A stretch of 24,528 nt of DNA from a virus. Every line of letters begins with the position of its first letter. The stretch's first letter is position 1. Of this stretch, positions 1 through 7,605 are shown in pieces. The notes beneath the pieces were generated by a model. The model saw only the letters and a list, made by a program, of their open reading frames with translations, had not been told where the DNA came from and did not search any database. The stretch covers positions 1 to 24,528 of the IMG/VR virus record IMGVR_UViG_3300009001_000091, one strand, 5' to 3'. The translations under genes and the position numbers were made by a program.

Positions 1-1092
1 ACCGCGACTGAAATGGCCTCCACCCCATACAGAAGTATAGAATGTATTATCACCAGAAGCAACTGCTAATAAGTAGCCTTCACCTGGGATTGACTTATGA
101 TCGGTCCATGAATCTCTCGGTGCATTTGGTTTCTCTTTAGAAGTATCTGAAATATAGAAAATAAGAGTGTCAGCTTGCTTGTTTTTGTAAGCTGTTTGAG
201 GATCCATTGTCAAAAGATCTTCATCTTCAATTAGATCCATTTTTACTTTAGCTGTACCATAAAATGCTTTAGCTAAATTTTTATCTATTTTTCCACCGCG
301 TTTTGTAAATAAACTAGCGAATAGACTAGACTTAAACGCTTCGTTTAATGAAATAGATTCAATGAATGTTGAGAACGATTCATGTAAGAAAGTCTCTTTT
401 ACTTCTTCTCCCTCTTCAATTTTCGGAGCGTCCTTAACTGTTACTGGGTAAGTTTTACCGTCAAATTCAAATTCAGTCTTACCTTCTTGTTTAGCTTTAG
501 TTGCAGCCGCCACAAATTTACGACCTTCTTCTAAAGTTTCAGTTTCAGTTACACTAATAGTGTTAAAGATTTTTCTACCATATTTAGAAAGTGAAACACC
601 ATCTTCAGATACGTTAAAGTATCTTGCGTTTCTTCTAGCCCATCTGCCAGAATCTTTTGACATCTCTCTTACCAAGTTATCAAACTCTTCTTTAGTCAAT
701 TTACCATCAGCAATAGCTTCTAGCACTTTGTTTCTAATAGAAGCGTGCATTCCAGCTGTCATTGCTGGGTGGTTTTCAGTGTATTTTCTTTTGATCACAA
801 TTCTTGATTCGTTAACATTAGCTGACTCTTCGATGTATTCAGCTAAACCCGGATCGTCCCATCCATATACGCTATCAGCTAAAACTCTTTCAAGATCTTT
901 TCTCTTTCCTTGCATCGTAATAACAGGGTGACCTCCTGCTGGGCCGTCCATCATGGTATCAATAATCTCAACCTTATTCTTTTTTAAAAACTTTAAAAAG
1001 TCTTTATCTTCTGGATTCATTGCGTCCATTTCAACCGTAGCCTCGTTAACTGGCTTAGCATTGACGTTGATAAATTCTTGGAATTTTTTCAT
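1..1092 (-). CDS. Unknown T4-type phage protein with capsid-targeting-like N-terminus (3'-truncated by window)
   Basis: The frame opens at ATG 1092 and runs without a stop to base 1, giving 364 visible residues; the C-terminus lies outside the window. I recognise no enzymatic domain. The first residues, MKKFQEFINV, closely resemble the capsid-targeting peptide of T4 internal proteins (MKTYQEFIAEA, recalled from literature). V-N-E|A occurs at residues 15-18. A second similar segment, FSTFIESISLNEAF, lies at residues 240-253, with L-N-E|A matching the prohead-protease consensus. Residues 100-160 are basic and helical-looking, and the visible end is glycine and aromatic rich (WGGGHFSRG). The leader is A-rich with no clear Shine-Dalgarno. 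It is last of four consecutive genes that share such peptides, so I infer a packaged head protein; the function is unknown. The reading frame is certain, the role is not. Confidence 0.8.
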   Translation of the reverse strand, partial: MKKFQEFINVNAKPVNEATVEMDAMNPEDKDFLKFLKKNKVEIIDTMMDGPAGGHPVITMQGKRKDLERVLADSVYGWDDPGLAEYIEESANVNESRIVIKRKYTENHPAMTAGMHASIRNKVLEAIADGKLTKEEFDNLVREMSKDSGRWARRNARYFNVSEDGVSLSKYGRKIFNTISVTETETLEEGRKFVAAATKAKQEGKTEFEFDGKTYPVTVKDAPKIEEGEEVKETFLHESFSTFIESISLNEAFKSSLFASLFTKRGGKIDKNLAKAFYGTAKVKMDLIEDEDLLTMDPQTAYKNKQADTLIFYISDTSKEKPNAPRDSWTDHKSIPGEGYLLAVASGDNTFYTSVWGGGHFSRG

Positions 1093-1129
1093 TTTTTATA
1101 TTTGTGTTTTTATATTCTTATACTATATA

Positions 1130-2977
1130 TTAGAGTTTAGTGATAAACTGTTCAAACGTCATTAAATGACTCTCTGCAGTAACACCCATCGATGCCTCTA
1201 ATTTTTCTTTTAGCTCAGTGTACATGCCGTGAATTGGCTTTGGTGTTAGTTTCTTAAACAGTTTTTCGTCACCGTCTAACATTGCGTTTCTAACTTGTGT
1301 TGCTGAAATGTTTTTACCAGTTCTTGGTATTTCAAATAGTCCAAAATCTGTTCTAACTCCAAGATCTTCTCTATATTCTGGATTATCTACTTGAAAGCCA
1401 TAACTCTTCATTCTATCTGTTCCTGTACCCCAAAGTACTGGCTCGTAACCATCGCTTCTCATTGCATTAAACATATGATCGATACCGGCTGTCGGTAATA
1501 TGTAAACCTTCTCAATTGGATACTTTGACTTTAATCTATCAAGCATTGCCATTTGCGTATCTTCATCATAAGGTCTTTTAAACGCATCTTCTGGTTTTTT
1601 AGACTTTGACTTGATCAAGAGGATTACCACTGGATAGCCATTTTGTTTGTGAATAGTTTCAATAACTTTAGCGTGGCCCAATGTAAACGGTTGGAAACGT
1701 CCAACAAACATATTTACTGGAGTTTCGCCTTGTTCTGGGTAATTCACAGTTAAGGCTTCCATAATTGGACTAACTTCGCCCTTAAGTTTTTGATTTAGTA
1801 GGTATCTTTTAAAATCCATAACGTCTTGTTCGTTTGTTTTGCTCATTACAATAGCTTCGATCTCTTCGACGTTATCGTTGATCTGTGCCATTAAGTCAGC
1901 GTTAATTATATCTGTTTCTTTGGTTCTCTTTTTTCTAAATGATCCTAGTGCTATTTTAAATAGTTCAGCTAAGACTTTATTTTGAACCAATGAAAGTGTT
2001 TTTTCACTTCTAATATATGCAGTGTTAAGTTCAAATCCTGGAGCAGCTGCAAATTCAGCTGAATCAAAATCAGCGCCAATATATTTTGAAGCATTCTTTT
2101 CTACGTATGCATTAAAGACCGCTGAGATTAATTCAATATATCTTAGATCAGCATCTTCTTCTTTAAGTTGAATACTATTTAGATCAAAACCATCTAAAAA
2201 TTCAACTAGATCTAAAATAGAAATTTGATACATGTCAGATGGTTGTCTATCTTCTTGTTTTGCTCTATCAAATCTTTCTAATTTAAAACTTTTTGGATTG
2301 CGACCTTCGTAGAAATTAAGGATTAAACTATCAATAGGTTTATCAAGATCTGTGTTAAGTGCAGTTTTTGATAGACCATTATTAAAGATATTGTAAATCT
2401 TTCTAGTAAAACTTTCGTTTTTAAACTTAGTACCAAACGCTTCGATACTTAATTGCAACAAGTCAATCAATTCTTGTTTTTGATGTGATTGTAATTGGCC
2501 TTCAAATACAATAGGTGTCTCTTGTACGTCTAACTTGTTGGCCCACTTTTTTAAGATTTGTGGATCTCTAATTACTCTTTTAATTTGAGTAGGATTAGCT
2601 GGATTTAAAACTTGAATATGTGTAAGAATTAGATTATTCTTTGGTAATAAATCATACTCAATATCAATGGTTTTTTTATCAACCATATAGTCAAATCCGA
2701 ATTTCCAATCAGAAGGCATTTCTTCAACAACTTCTTTTAAGAGTGTGTTAAAGTGTTTAATTCCGTTTTCGTAGTATTTTACTAAGGTACGATCTACCTT
2801 ATTCATAGCAACCTTTGAACCACTCTTGAAAAACTCAACCGTGCCATCAGCTTCTCTTTTAACATGGAAGCTTGATGCCTGTACTTTTTCAGTTACAACA
2901 CAAGTTTGTTTTAATAACTCTTGAAAGTCATTAATATTAGTAGATTCGAAATATGTTTTTAGGTTTTGTAATGCCAT
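1130..2977 (-). CDS. RNA-ligase-like / NMN adenylyltransferase (NadM-like) fusion protein
   Basis: This 615-aa protein appears bifunctional. The N-terminal part (about residues 25-235) fits the nucleotidyltransferase fold of RNA ligases. EKVQASSF (30-37) aligns with motif I of T4 Rnl2 (EKIHGTNF), making K31 the likely AMP-accepting lysine. FGFDYM (93-98) fits motif III, and DSLIL (216-220) with SFKL (230-233) fit motifs IV and V, although motif I has A for G and motif IV D for E. Residues 240-410 are a helical linker. Residues 421-570 form a HIGH-type nucleotidylyltransferase with GRFQPFTLGH (426-435) and ISATQVR (557-563), typical of NadM enzymes that make NAD from NMN and ATP. The protein ends LMTFEQFITKL, a capsid-targeting-like peptide at the C-terminus; LKTYFES is at residues 6-12. 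The NadM-type domain is well supported. Ligase activity is inferred, and nucleotide substrates other than NMN remain possible. Confidence 0.85.
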   Translation of the reverse strand: MALQNLKTYFESTNINDFQELLKQTCVVTEKVQASSFHVKREADGTVEFFKSGSKVAMNKVDRTLVKYYENGIKHFNTLLKEVVEEMPSDWKFGFDYMVDKKTIDIEYDLLPKNNLILTHIQVLNPANPTQIKRVIRDPQILKKWANKLDVQETPIVFEGQLQSHQKQELIDLLQLSIEAFGTKFKNESFTRKIYNIFNNGLSKTALNTDLDKPIDSLILNFYEGRNPKSFKLERFDRAKQEDRQPSDMYQISILDLVEFLDGFDLNSIQLKEEDADLRYIELISAVFNAYVEKNASKYIGADFDSAEFAAAPGFELNTAYIRSEKTLSLVQNKVLAELFKIALGSFRKKRTKETDIINADLMAQINDNVEEIEAIVMSKTNEQDVMDFKRYLLNQKLKGEVSPIMEALTVNYPEQGETPVNMFVGRFQPFTLGHAKVIETIHKQNGYPVVILLIKSKSKKPEDAFKRPYDEDTQMAMLDRLKSKYPIEKVYILPTAGIDHMFNAMRSDGYEPVLWGTGTDRMKSYGFQVDNPEYREDLGVRTDFGLFEIPRTGKNISATQVRNAMLDGDEKLFKKLTPKPIHGMYTELKEKLEASMGVTAESHLMTFEQFITKL

Positions 2978-2992
2978 ATTATAGTATTTATC
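2978..2992 (-). promoter_or_regulatory. Possible T4-late-like promoter element
   Basis: Read on the minus strand, the bases before ATG 2977 are GATAAATACTATAAT. They match the extended T4 late promoter TATAAATACTATT at 11 of 13 positions. The element overlaps the TAA stop of the upstream gene. With T4 spacing, transcription would start about 2 nt before the ATG, giving an almost leaderless message. A shorter version (TAAATACTAAT) precedes the gene starting at 13867. In AT-rich DNA this could arise by chance. Confidence 0.3.
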
Positions 2993-4274
2993 GTCCGTAC
3001 TTAATGATACCCATGAGCTGATTAATTGCAGCGAATGTACCCGTTAGTTTAAATGTTTTACCTTTGTAAACAAAAACGATACCTTCGGTTGGCACAATAG
3101 ATTCAATGCCACCAATTCTTTCGAGTCTGGCTAATTCAGCTTCAACTTTAGTGATTTGATCAACAGAACCGCCTTTTTTAATTTTATCAGCCTCAGTTCT
3201 AATTTGATTATGCAGTCTTTGCATCTCAGCGTCTGGGTTGGCAGCAACAAAGTTACTTGCATTCTTTAAAATTACAGAACCTAGTTCTAAGAATAGATCT
3301 TCAAATGGTCTAATGTTTTCTTTATACTTTTTCTTAGAGTCCTCTTTATCAAACTTTCTAATGGCTTCCATTTGTTCTGGAGTTACCTCTTTCGCAAGTG
3401 CTCTCATGTTTAGAGTCTTCTTGTCTTCATATGCCCATCTAAGTAATAAACCCTCTTTGTGATCTTGAGTTAAATCACCGAAAGCTTTTTCGATTTCTTC
3501 TCTCCACCACATTTCGTGATAGCGACTAACTTCGTCAGCGTCTGTTAAATTATATCTTGTTCTAAGTGCTTCAACTTGTTTTAAGAATTTGGCTTTGTTC
3601 TTTTCAAAATCAATATCTTTGCCAAGTTTAATAATTTGTGGGGGAATTATTGTAAAGGTTTTACCAACGTTTGCTTTAACAGACTCTAATGCTTTTGCTA
3701 TTATTGCGGCAGGTTTACTGTCTTCTGCAATTATATTACCATTACCATCCGTCTTTTTTATACCATGAAATTGAATAACATCTCTATCGTAATAGATTAC
3801 GTTTGGATTTTTAGAATAGATCAATTCCATATTCATCCAATTAAGGCCGTTTTCAAACGTTTCTTGTTGAACTTTAGCTGGTAATTTAATTAGTGCATTG
3901 GCTAAATCTTCTGCGGCAAACTTAAAAGTTTCTTCAACCATTGCAGATGCATGGCCGTCGAATTTTTGTTTAAATGTTGGAAGATCCATTGGATTTATAA
4001 GTTCACCTTTATTACGAGCAAACTTAACTTCACCATCTTGAATAGTTGCAAATACATTTTGGCCATCTGTTTTTTCAGTAGCATCCTCTTCAAAGTTTAG
4101 TTCTCCACTAAGACCAGCTTCAATTAAGTTTTTAAAGTCTCCAAATGTTAGTGATTTATCATCGAATGGGTGTGACATGTGACCTGCAGCCCCACCTTCC
4201 ATGATCAATTCAGTGCCAGAATGCGAATTGAATTTCTCTGTTAAGAATTCTGTATATGTAAGTATTTTAGCCAT
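2988..4274 (-). CDS. KxDG ligase-like nucleotidyltransferase, predicted capsid-packaged
   Basis: I place the start at ATG 4274 (428 aa). The frame could extend to a TTG at 4313, but that stretch encodes an RNA hairpin, and MAKILTYTEFLTEK is a typical beginning. Residues 4-12 (ILTYTEFLT) resemble the T4 capsid-targeting peptide. I-M-E|G at 24-27 fits the prohead-protease consensus, and cleavage would leave GGAAGHMSHPFDD as the mature end. Ligase-superfamily motifs follow: K68-T-D-G (motif I, likely adenylated lysine), RNKGE (87-91), NMELIY (148-153, motif III), EGIVFVY (397-403, motif IV) and KTFKL (406-410, motif V). About 240 residues, rich in charged helices, separate motifs III and IV, unusually many. 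I recall similar proteins with a GGAAGH start in T4-like marine phages, annotated as ligases or hypotheticals. Nucleic acid end-joining is inferred; the substrate is unknown. Confidence 0.8.
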   Translation of the reverse strand: MAKILTYTEFLTEKFNSHSGTELIMEGGAAGHMSHPFDDKSLTFGDFKNLIEAGLSGELNFEEDATEKTDGQNVFATIQDGEVKFARNKGELINPMDLPTFKQKFDGHASAMVEETFKFAAEDLANALIKLPAKVQQETFENGLNWMNMELIYSKNPNVIYYDRDVIQFHGIKKTDGNGNIIAEDSKPAAIIAKALESVKANVGKTFTIIPPQIIKLGKDIDFEKNKAKFLKQVEALRTRYNLTDADEVSRYHEMWWREEIEKAFGDLTQDHKEGLLLRWAYEDKKTLNMRALAKEVTPEQMEAIRKFDKEDSKKKYKENIRPFEDLFLELGSVILKNASNFVAANPDAEMQRLHNQIRTEADKIKKGGSVDQITKVEAELARLERIGGIESIVPTEGIVFVYKGKTFKLTGTFAAINQLMGIIKYGR

Positions 4275-4287
4275 AATGGTATGAATA

Positions 4288-4316
4288 AGATTGGCCCAGA
4301 AAAACTGAGCCAATCT
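4288..4316 (-). terminator. Intergenic 12-bp hairpin (terminator or processing signal)
   Basis: The arms are AGATTGGCTCAG and CTGGGCCAATCT on the minus strand, around a loop of five T. All 12 positions pair in minus-strand RNA (one G-U). The plus-strand transcript would have a C-A mismatch, so the structure favours minus-strand RNA. It lies 12 nt after the stop of the 423-aa gene and 13 nt before ATG 4274. The bases after the stem (TATTCATACC) are not a clean T-run, so it may attenuate, stabilise or mark processing rather than terminate fully. Confidence 0.55.
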
Positions 4317-4327
4317 CTATGTTTATA

Positions 4328-5599
4328 TTAACCTAATGAAGATTGTAATGCTCCTACCATTGCGCCATAATCTCCTTCGTGTTTAGAGATTAGTCCGTCT
4401 ACAACTTCTTGAGCTTTAGCTTCGTCAAAATCTTCGCCGAAAGCTTTTTGTAAAACTGAGAATGCATACTCTTTAAAGTCTTCATCTGATTTTACTTCAG
4501 CTTCATCCAATTTAACAAAGTATTCATATAGCTTTTCTTCAACGTTAACCGTTACGGCATTACCTTCAAACTGTGCATTGAATTTATCCATTAGATCTTG
4601 ACCCATTTGAGCAAATCCAAGCTGTTCTAAGAAAAGCGCAGTACCTTCAACAATTGCAAGACCTGACCAACCAGCTGCATTTGAAAGTCTAGAGTAATAA
4701 TCTTCTAAAGCCGCTTTAATTCTAGTAGCACCAATATTAACTGCCATTCCACCTAAACCATCAACGATTACTGGAATTGAAGCAATGTTACCTTTGATTG
4801 CAGTTGCACATGCATCTTTTTCTCTGTGGAAATTAGCATCTTCCATTGCATCTACGAATAGCTTCTTAACTGCACCTAAAATGGTTTTTTCATCACCTGA
4901 TGCACCAATACCACTTAGTTCGCCCATTAAAATTTTATTGTATTGAGTAACTACCTTTTTAGCATCTCTTTTACCTGTAACTTTAATAGCTTCATTAACT
5001 ACAGATTCGAAAGCTGGTCTTAATTGACCACCACCATAAAGGTCTGCCATCATCCACTCTTTAGATCTTTCGTCCCAAAGGTAAACATATTCTGCGCCCC
5101 AATCGTTTGCTGCAGTTCTAACGTATCTGTCAAATGATTTAACGTTACCATTAAGTTGATCATCTTCACCATAGAAGTTCATTGAATCTGGATCCGCTTC
5201 CAAACCTGATGAATTACCACCTTGTAGGACAGCGTCAACGTTTTGGCCTTTCATGTAACCTTTTTTGATCAAGGGTAACATGTTCTCTGGATATGAATCG
5301 TAGTGAGTGTAAACTGAAACAATATTTCCTTTTTTGTCAATCTTACCGAATTGGCCTCTTGTACCCTCGTTAAGTTGCATAAAAGACTCATTCATTTCAA
5401 CACCTCTAAGTCTTTCGAAGAATTCTGATCTCTGTTCTTCAGTCAACTCTTTAACCGATGTTACGTCAAATTCTGCTAAAAGTGTTTTAAACGTTTCAGC
5501 CTCGTTTTGTCTCTTGTTGTTGTTCTGTTCTTGCACTTCGATTTTGTTAGCTTCTGTTTTAGCTACAACGAATTGCTCGAATGACTTTAATTTTTCCAT
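4328..5599 (-). CDS. Unknown DSYP-domain protein with capsid-targeting-like N-terminus
   Basis: This 423-aa protein starts MEKLKSFEQFVVAKTEA. The segment KLKSFEQFV resembles the targeting peptide of T4 internal head proteins. L76-N-E|G79 fits the prohead-protease consensus, so a propeptide of about 78 residues, rich in E, Q and N, could be removed. Just after it, residues 80-200 hold a domain with SVYTHYDSYPENMLPLIKK, LQGGNSSGL, YVYLWDERSKEWMMADLYGG. I recall this type (D-S/G-Y-P, then L-GG/GD-S) in many phage proteins of unknown function. The C-terminal half is helical, with a small-residue segment (ASIPVIVDGLGGMAVNIG) and an acidic end. It is the first of the four-gene left block. The leader is A-rich and lacks a clear Shine-Dalgarno. 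I infer a packaged head protein; the biochemical role is unknown. Confidence 0.85.
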   Translation of the reverse strand: MEKLKSFEQFVVAKTEANKIEVQEQNNNKRQNEAETFKTLLAEFDVTSVKELTEEQRSEFFERLRGVEMNESFMQLNEGTRGQFGKIDKKGNIVSVYTHYDSYPENMLPLIKKGYMKGQNVDAVLQGGNSSGLEADPDSMNFYGEDDQLNGNVKSFDRYVRTAANDWGAEYVYLWDERSKEWMMADLYGGGQLRPAFESVVNEAIKVTGKRDAKKVVTQYNKILMGELSGIGASGDEKTILGAVKKLFVDAMEDANFHREKDACATAIKGNIASIPVIVDGLGGMAVNIGATRIKAALEDYYSRLSNAAGWSGLAIVEGTALFLEQLGFAQMGQDLMDKFNAQFEGNAVTVNVEEKLYEYFVKLDEAEVKSDEDFKEYAFSVLQKAFGEDFDEAKAQEVVDGLISKHEGDYGAMVGALQSSLG

Positions 5600-5637
5600 C
5601 TGTAATCTATATTTGTTTTAATTTGATTATCTTATTA

Positions 5638-7146
5638 TTATATATCTCCTTCAAAACTGACATTTTTTACATCAAACGAGAACTTTTGCTCTCTATAGAT
5701 GGCTTGGCGAGCTTTAGCATGTCTAATTAGGTAGTTATCCCAATCTGATGAGCTTAAATCGTCTACAAAATCAATAATGTTTACCGCATCTTTTGATGCA
5801 TGTTGTCTCAATCCACGACCAATTGATTGACGAATAATCACCTCTGATTTGAATGATTCAGTAAAGAAAATGTTGTGAATCTTCTTAATCGAAATACCCG
5901 TTGAGAAGGTACCATAACTAGCCACGATTACGACTTCTTCGCCGGCTTCCATCTTTTTTTTGTATTCTTCGCGAATGTCTTTGTCAGTTCCACCATCAAC
6001 ATAAAATACACGCTTATTACTTTCTTGTCTAAGCGTTTCGTATAACTTTTTACCGTGCTCAATCCTGTGGAAAAGAACAAGACTATTGCCTCGTACTCTG
6101 GAAATAACATTAGTAACGAAGTTGAGACGGCCTGGCGAATTGATGATATAGTTTTGTTCGAACTTAAATACGTCTTTGCTTTCATATCTGTTTTGTGACA
6201 TTTCTCTAAATGCATCTTTAGTACTTTGTGGAGCATAATCCATCTTAATTACTTTTACTTTACATTTAGCAATGTGTCCTTCATTTTGTAAGAAATTAGC
6301 TGAAACCTCAGTAATCACGGGGCCAGTGTAGGCCATTAGAGTTAATCGATCTAGTGTGCCGGGTTTTGGGATTGTACCTGATAAACCATAACGATAATCG
6401 GCATTGACGCATTTCTGAAGGATGGTCTTGATCGATTGTGATTTAGCTTTATGTGTTTCGTCAATAATAACAGCGTCAAACTGTTCAAAATAGGCTTTGT
6501 CTTTTTTGACCAGAGATTGATAAGTACCAATTACTACGTTGCGACCTGCTCTGATCTTTTGGCCACTATAAATTTGTTGTACCTTAATGTCGACTTGATT
6601 TCTGTAATTATAGTCTAAGAAATCCTCACTGGCTTGTACTACAAGTGATACATTAGGTACGATAAACAGAATGCGTTCAGCTTTCTTCTGTTCTAATATA
6701 TATGCGACTGTAAGGAAGGAAATTAACGTTTTACCTGCTGAAGTCGCCAATTCGCTCAAACACCTCTTAAATTTTAAGATGTTAAAAGCAGCGTCAATTT
6801 GATAATCTCTTGGTGTAATCTCAGACTTTTCAAAGAAGTCCAATGCCCACTGAGTAAACTTTTCTTGATTGATCCCAGTGTCAAATAGCTCAGTAATACC
6901 ATTTAACTTGAGTTCATAATTATATTCTTTGCAAATGTTCATCACTTCTCGCCAAAGACCAGAAGGAATCCATTTGTCATCCTTAATGTAGGAGATGTAA
7001 CCGTCCCATAAACCCTTCTTTACAAGTGGGTTAAATCGCCAAGATTCAATCCGCCTGTTCAGAGAAATGTTAAGCTGCTCAAGCTCCATCTCAGTTGCAT
7101 CGTCAATTCGTAGCAACTGTTTATTTTCTGTCAAACTAAGCTCCAC
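5638..7146 (-). CDS. uvsW: UvsW-type ATP-dependent DNA/RNA helicase
   Basis: This 502-aa superfamily 2 helicase is close in length to T4 UvsW, which unwinds branched DNA and R-loops and promotes branch migration when replication switches from origin- to recombination-dependent initiation. Motifs in order: TPRDYQIDAA (111-120, Q-like motif), ATSAGKT (134-140, Walker A), VIIDETHK (226-233, DExH), LSGTIPK (255-261, motif III), LVLFHRIEHGKKL (357-369), ASYGTFSTGISI (409-420, motif V) and RQSIGRGLRQ (439-448, motif VI with arginine fingers). Residues 1-105 match the position of the UvsW N-terminal DNA-binding domain. The start appears to be GTG 7146: an ATG two bases upstream in another frame stops after five codons, and no in-frame ATG exists after the upstream stop. 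It follows uvsY by 27 nt, the classic recombination pairing. Confidence 0.93.
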   Translation of the reverse strand: MELSLTENKQLLRIDDATEMELEQLNISLNRRIESWRFNPLVKKGLWDGYISYIKDDKWIPSGLWREVMNICKEYNYELKLNGITELFDTGINQEKFTQWALDFFEKSEITPRDYQIDAAFNILKFKRCLSELATSAGKTLISFLTVAYILEQKKAERILFIVPNVSLVVQASEDFLDYNYRNQVDIKVQQIYSGQKIRAGRNVVIGTYQSLVKKDKAYFEQFDAVIIDETHKAKSQSIKTILQKCVNADYRYGLSGTIPKPGTLDRLTLMAYTGPVITEVSANFLQNEGHIAKCKVKVIKMDYAPQSTKDAFREMSQNRYESKDVFKFEQNYIINSPGRLNFVTNVISRVRGNSLVLFHRIEHGKKLYETLRQESNKRVFYVDGGTDKDIREEYKKKMEAGEEVVIVASYGTFSTGISIKKIHNIFFTESFKSEVIIRQSIGRGLRQHASKDAVNIIDFVDDLSSSDWDNYLIRHAKARQAIYREQKFSFDVKNVSFEGDI

Positions 7147-7173
7147 ATTTTTGCGGGCTTTTTTATTTTCAGC

Positions 7174-7596
7174 TTACAGATCTTTTATTGCCAATCTGTT
7201 TCTGACGGCAAAGCCCATGTTATCTAGAGTCTTTACCGATTCTCTCATAAATTCAACTTGATTTTCTAAGAGAGCTAGTCTGGTATTTTCTTGAACAAGA
7301 TCGTTTTCTATAAACCTTTCTTTTTGTTTTTCACCTAGTTTATAGTCGTATTCATAATACCTAATATAGGCTTCTCGCCACCTTGCATTGATCGCATTTT
7401 TTTGCTCCTTAATTTTTGTATTAAGATATGCCATTTGATCAACCATTGTTTGACGTGAAGACAAAATCCCGGCTATAGTCTCTTCCATACCGTTAATATG
7501 TTTAAGACTTTGAGCCAGTTCCTTTATGTTGTTAGACCAAGTGGTCCTTTGTGTAGTGAGCTTTTGATCAAGCTCAAGTATTTTCTCGTTACTCAT
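7174..7596 (-). CDS. uvsY: UvsY-like recombination mediator protein
   Basis: This 140-aa helical protein matches the size of T4 UvsY (137 aa), which loads UvsX recombinase onto gp32-coated ssDNA. The C-terminal pattern agrees with UvsY: a basic helix with AINARWREAYIRYY (69-82), then KERFIENDL, then LLENQVEFMRESVKTLDNMGFAVRN, comparable to the T4 segment ending in DAIKSRGFAIKH. The N-terminal half is coiled-coil-like. No other domain is visible and there are no cysteines. It sits between uvsW and the gp61/gp32 genes, fitting a mediator role; UvsY contacts gp32 and UvsX in T4. The assignment rests on size, pattern and context. I rate it likely but not certain, because UvsY diverges quickly. 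Confidence 0.7.
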   Translation of the reverse strand: MSNEKILELDQKLTTQRTTWSNNIKELAQSLKHINGMEETIAGILSSRQTMVDQMAYLNTKIKEQKNAINARWREAYIRYYEYDYKLGEKQKERFIENDLVQENTRLALLENQVEFMRESVKTLDNMGFAVRNRLAIKDL

Positions 7597-7605
7597 TTAT
7601 ATCTT

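Noticed and set aside
1098-1105. TATATTTG, a Bacteroidota -7 box (TAnnTTTG), on the plus strand; also at 5609-5616
   Set aside because: Both point away from the minus-strand genes and no plus-strand gene follows, so they are probably chance in AT-rich leaders.
560-1165. Two plus-strand ORFs (560-931 and 953-1165)
   Set aside because: They lie opposite the partial minus-strand gene, which has coherent protein features; their translations are Ser/Leu/Phe-rich, as expected for antisense shadows.
4275-4313. N-terminal extension of the 428-aa ligase-like protein to a TTG at 4313
   Set aside because: The extension is encoded by a perfect hairpin and would bury the targeting-like peptide; ATG 4274 gives a typical start.
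5928-6236. 102-aa minus-strand ORF inside uvsW
   Set aside because: It is another frame of a helicase gene with intact motifs and has no recognisable domain.
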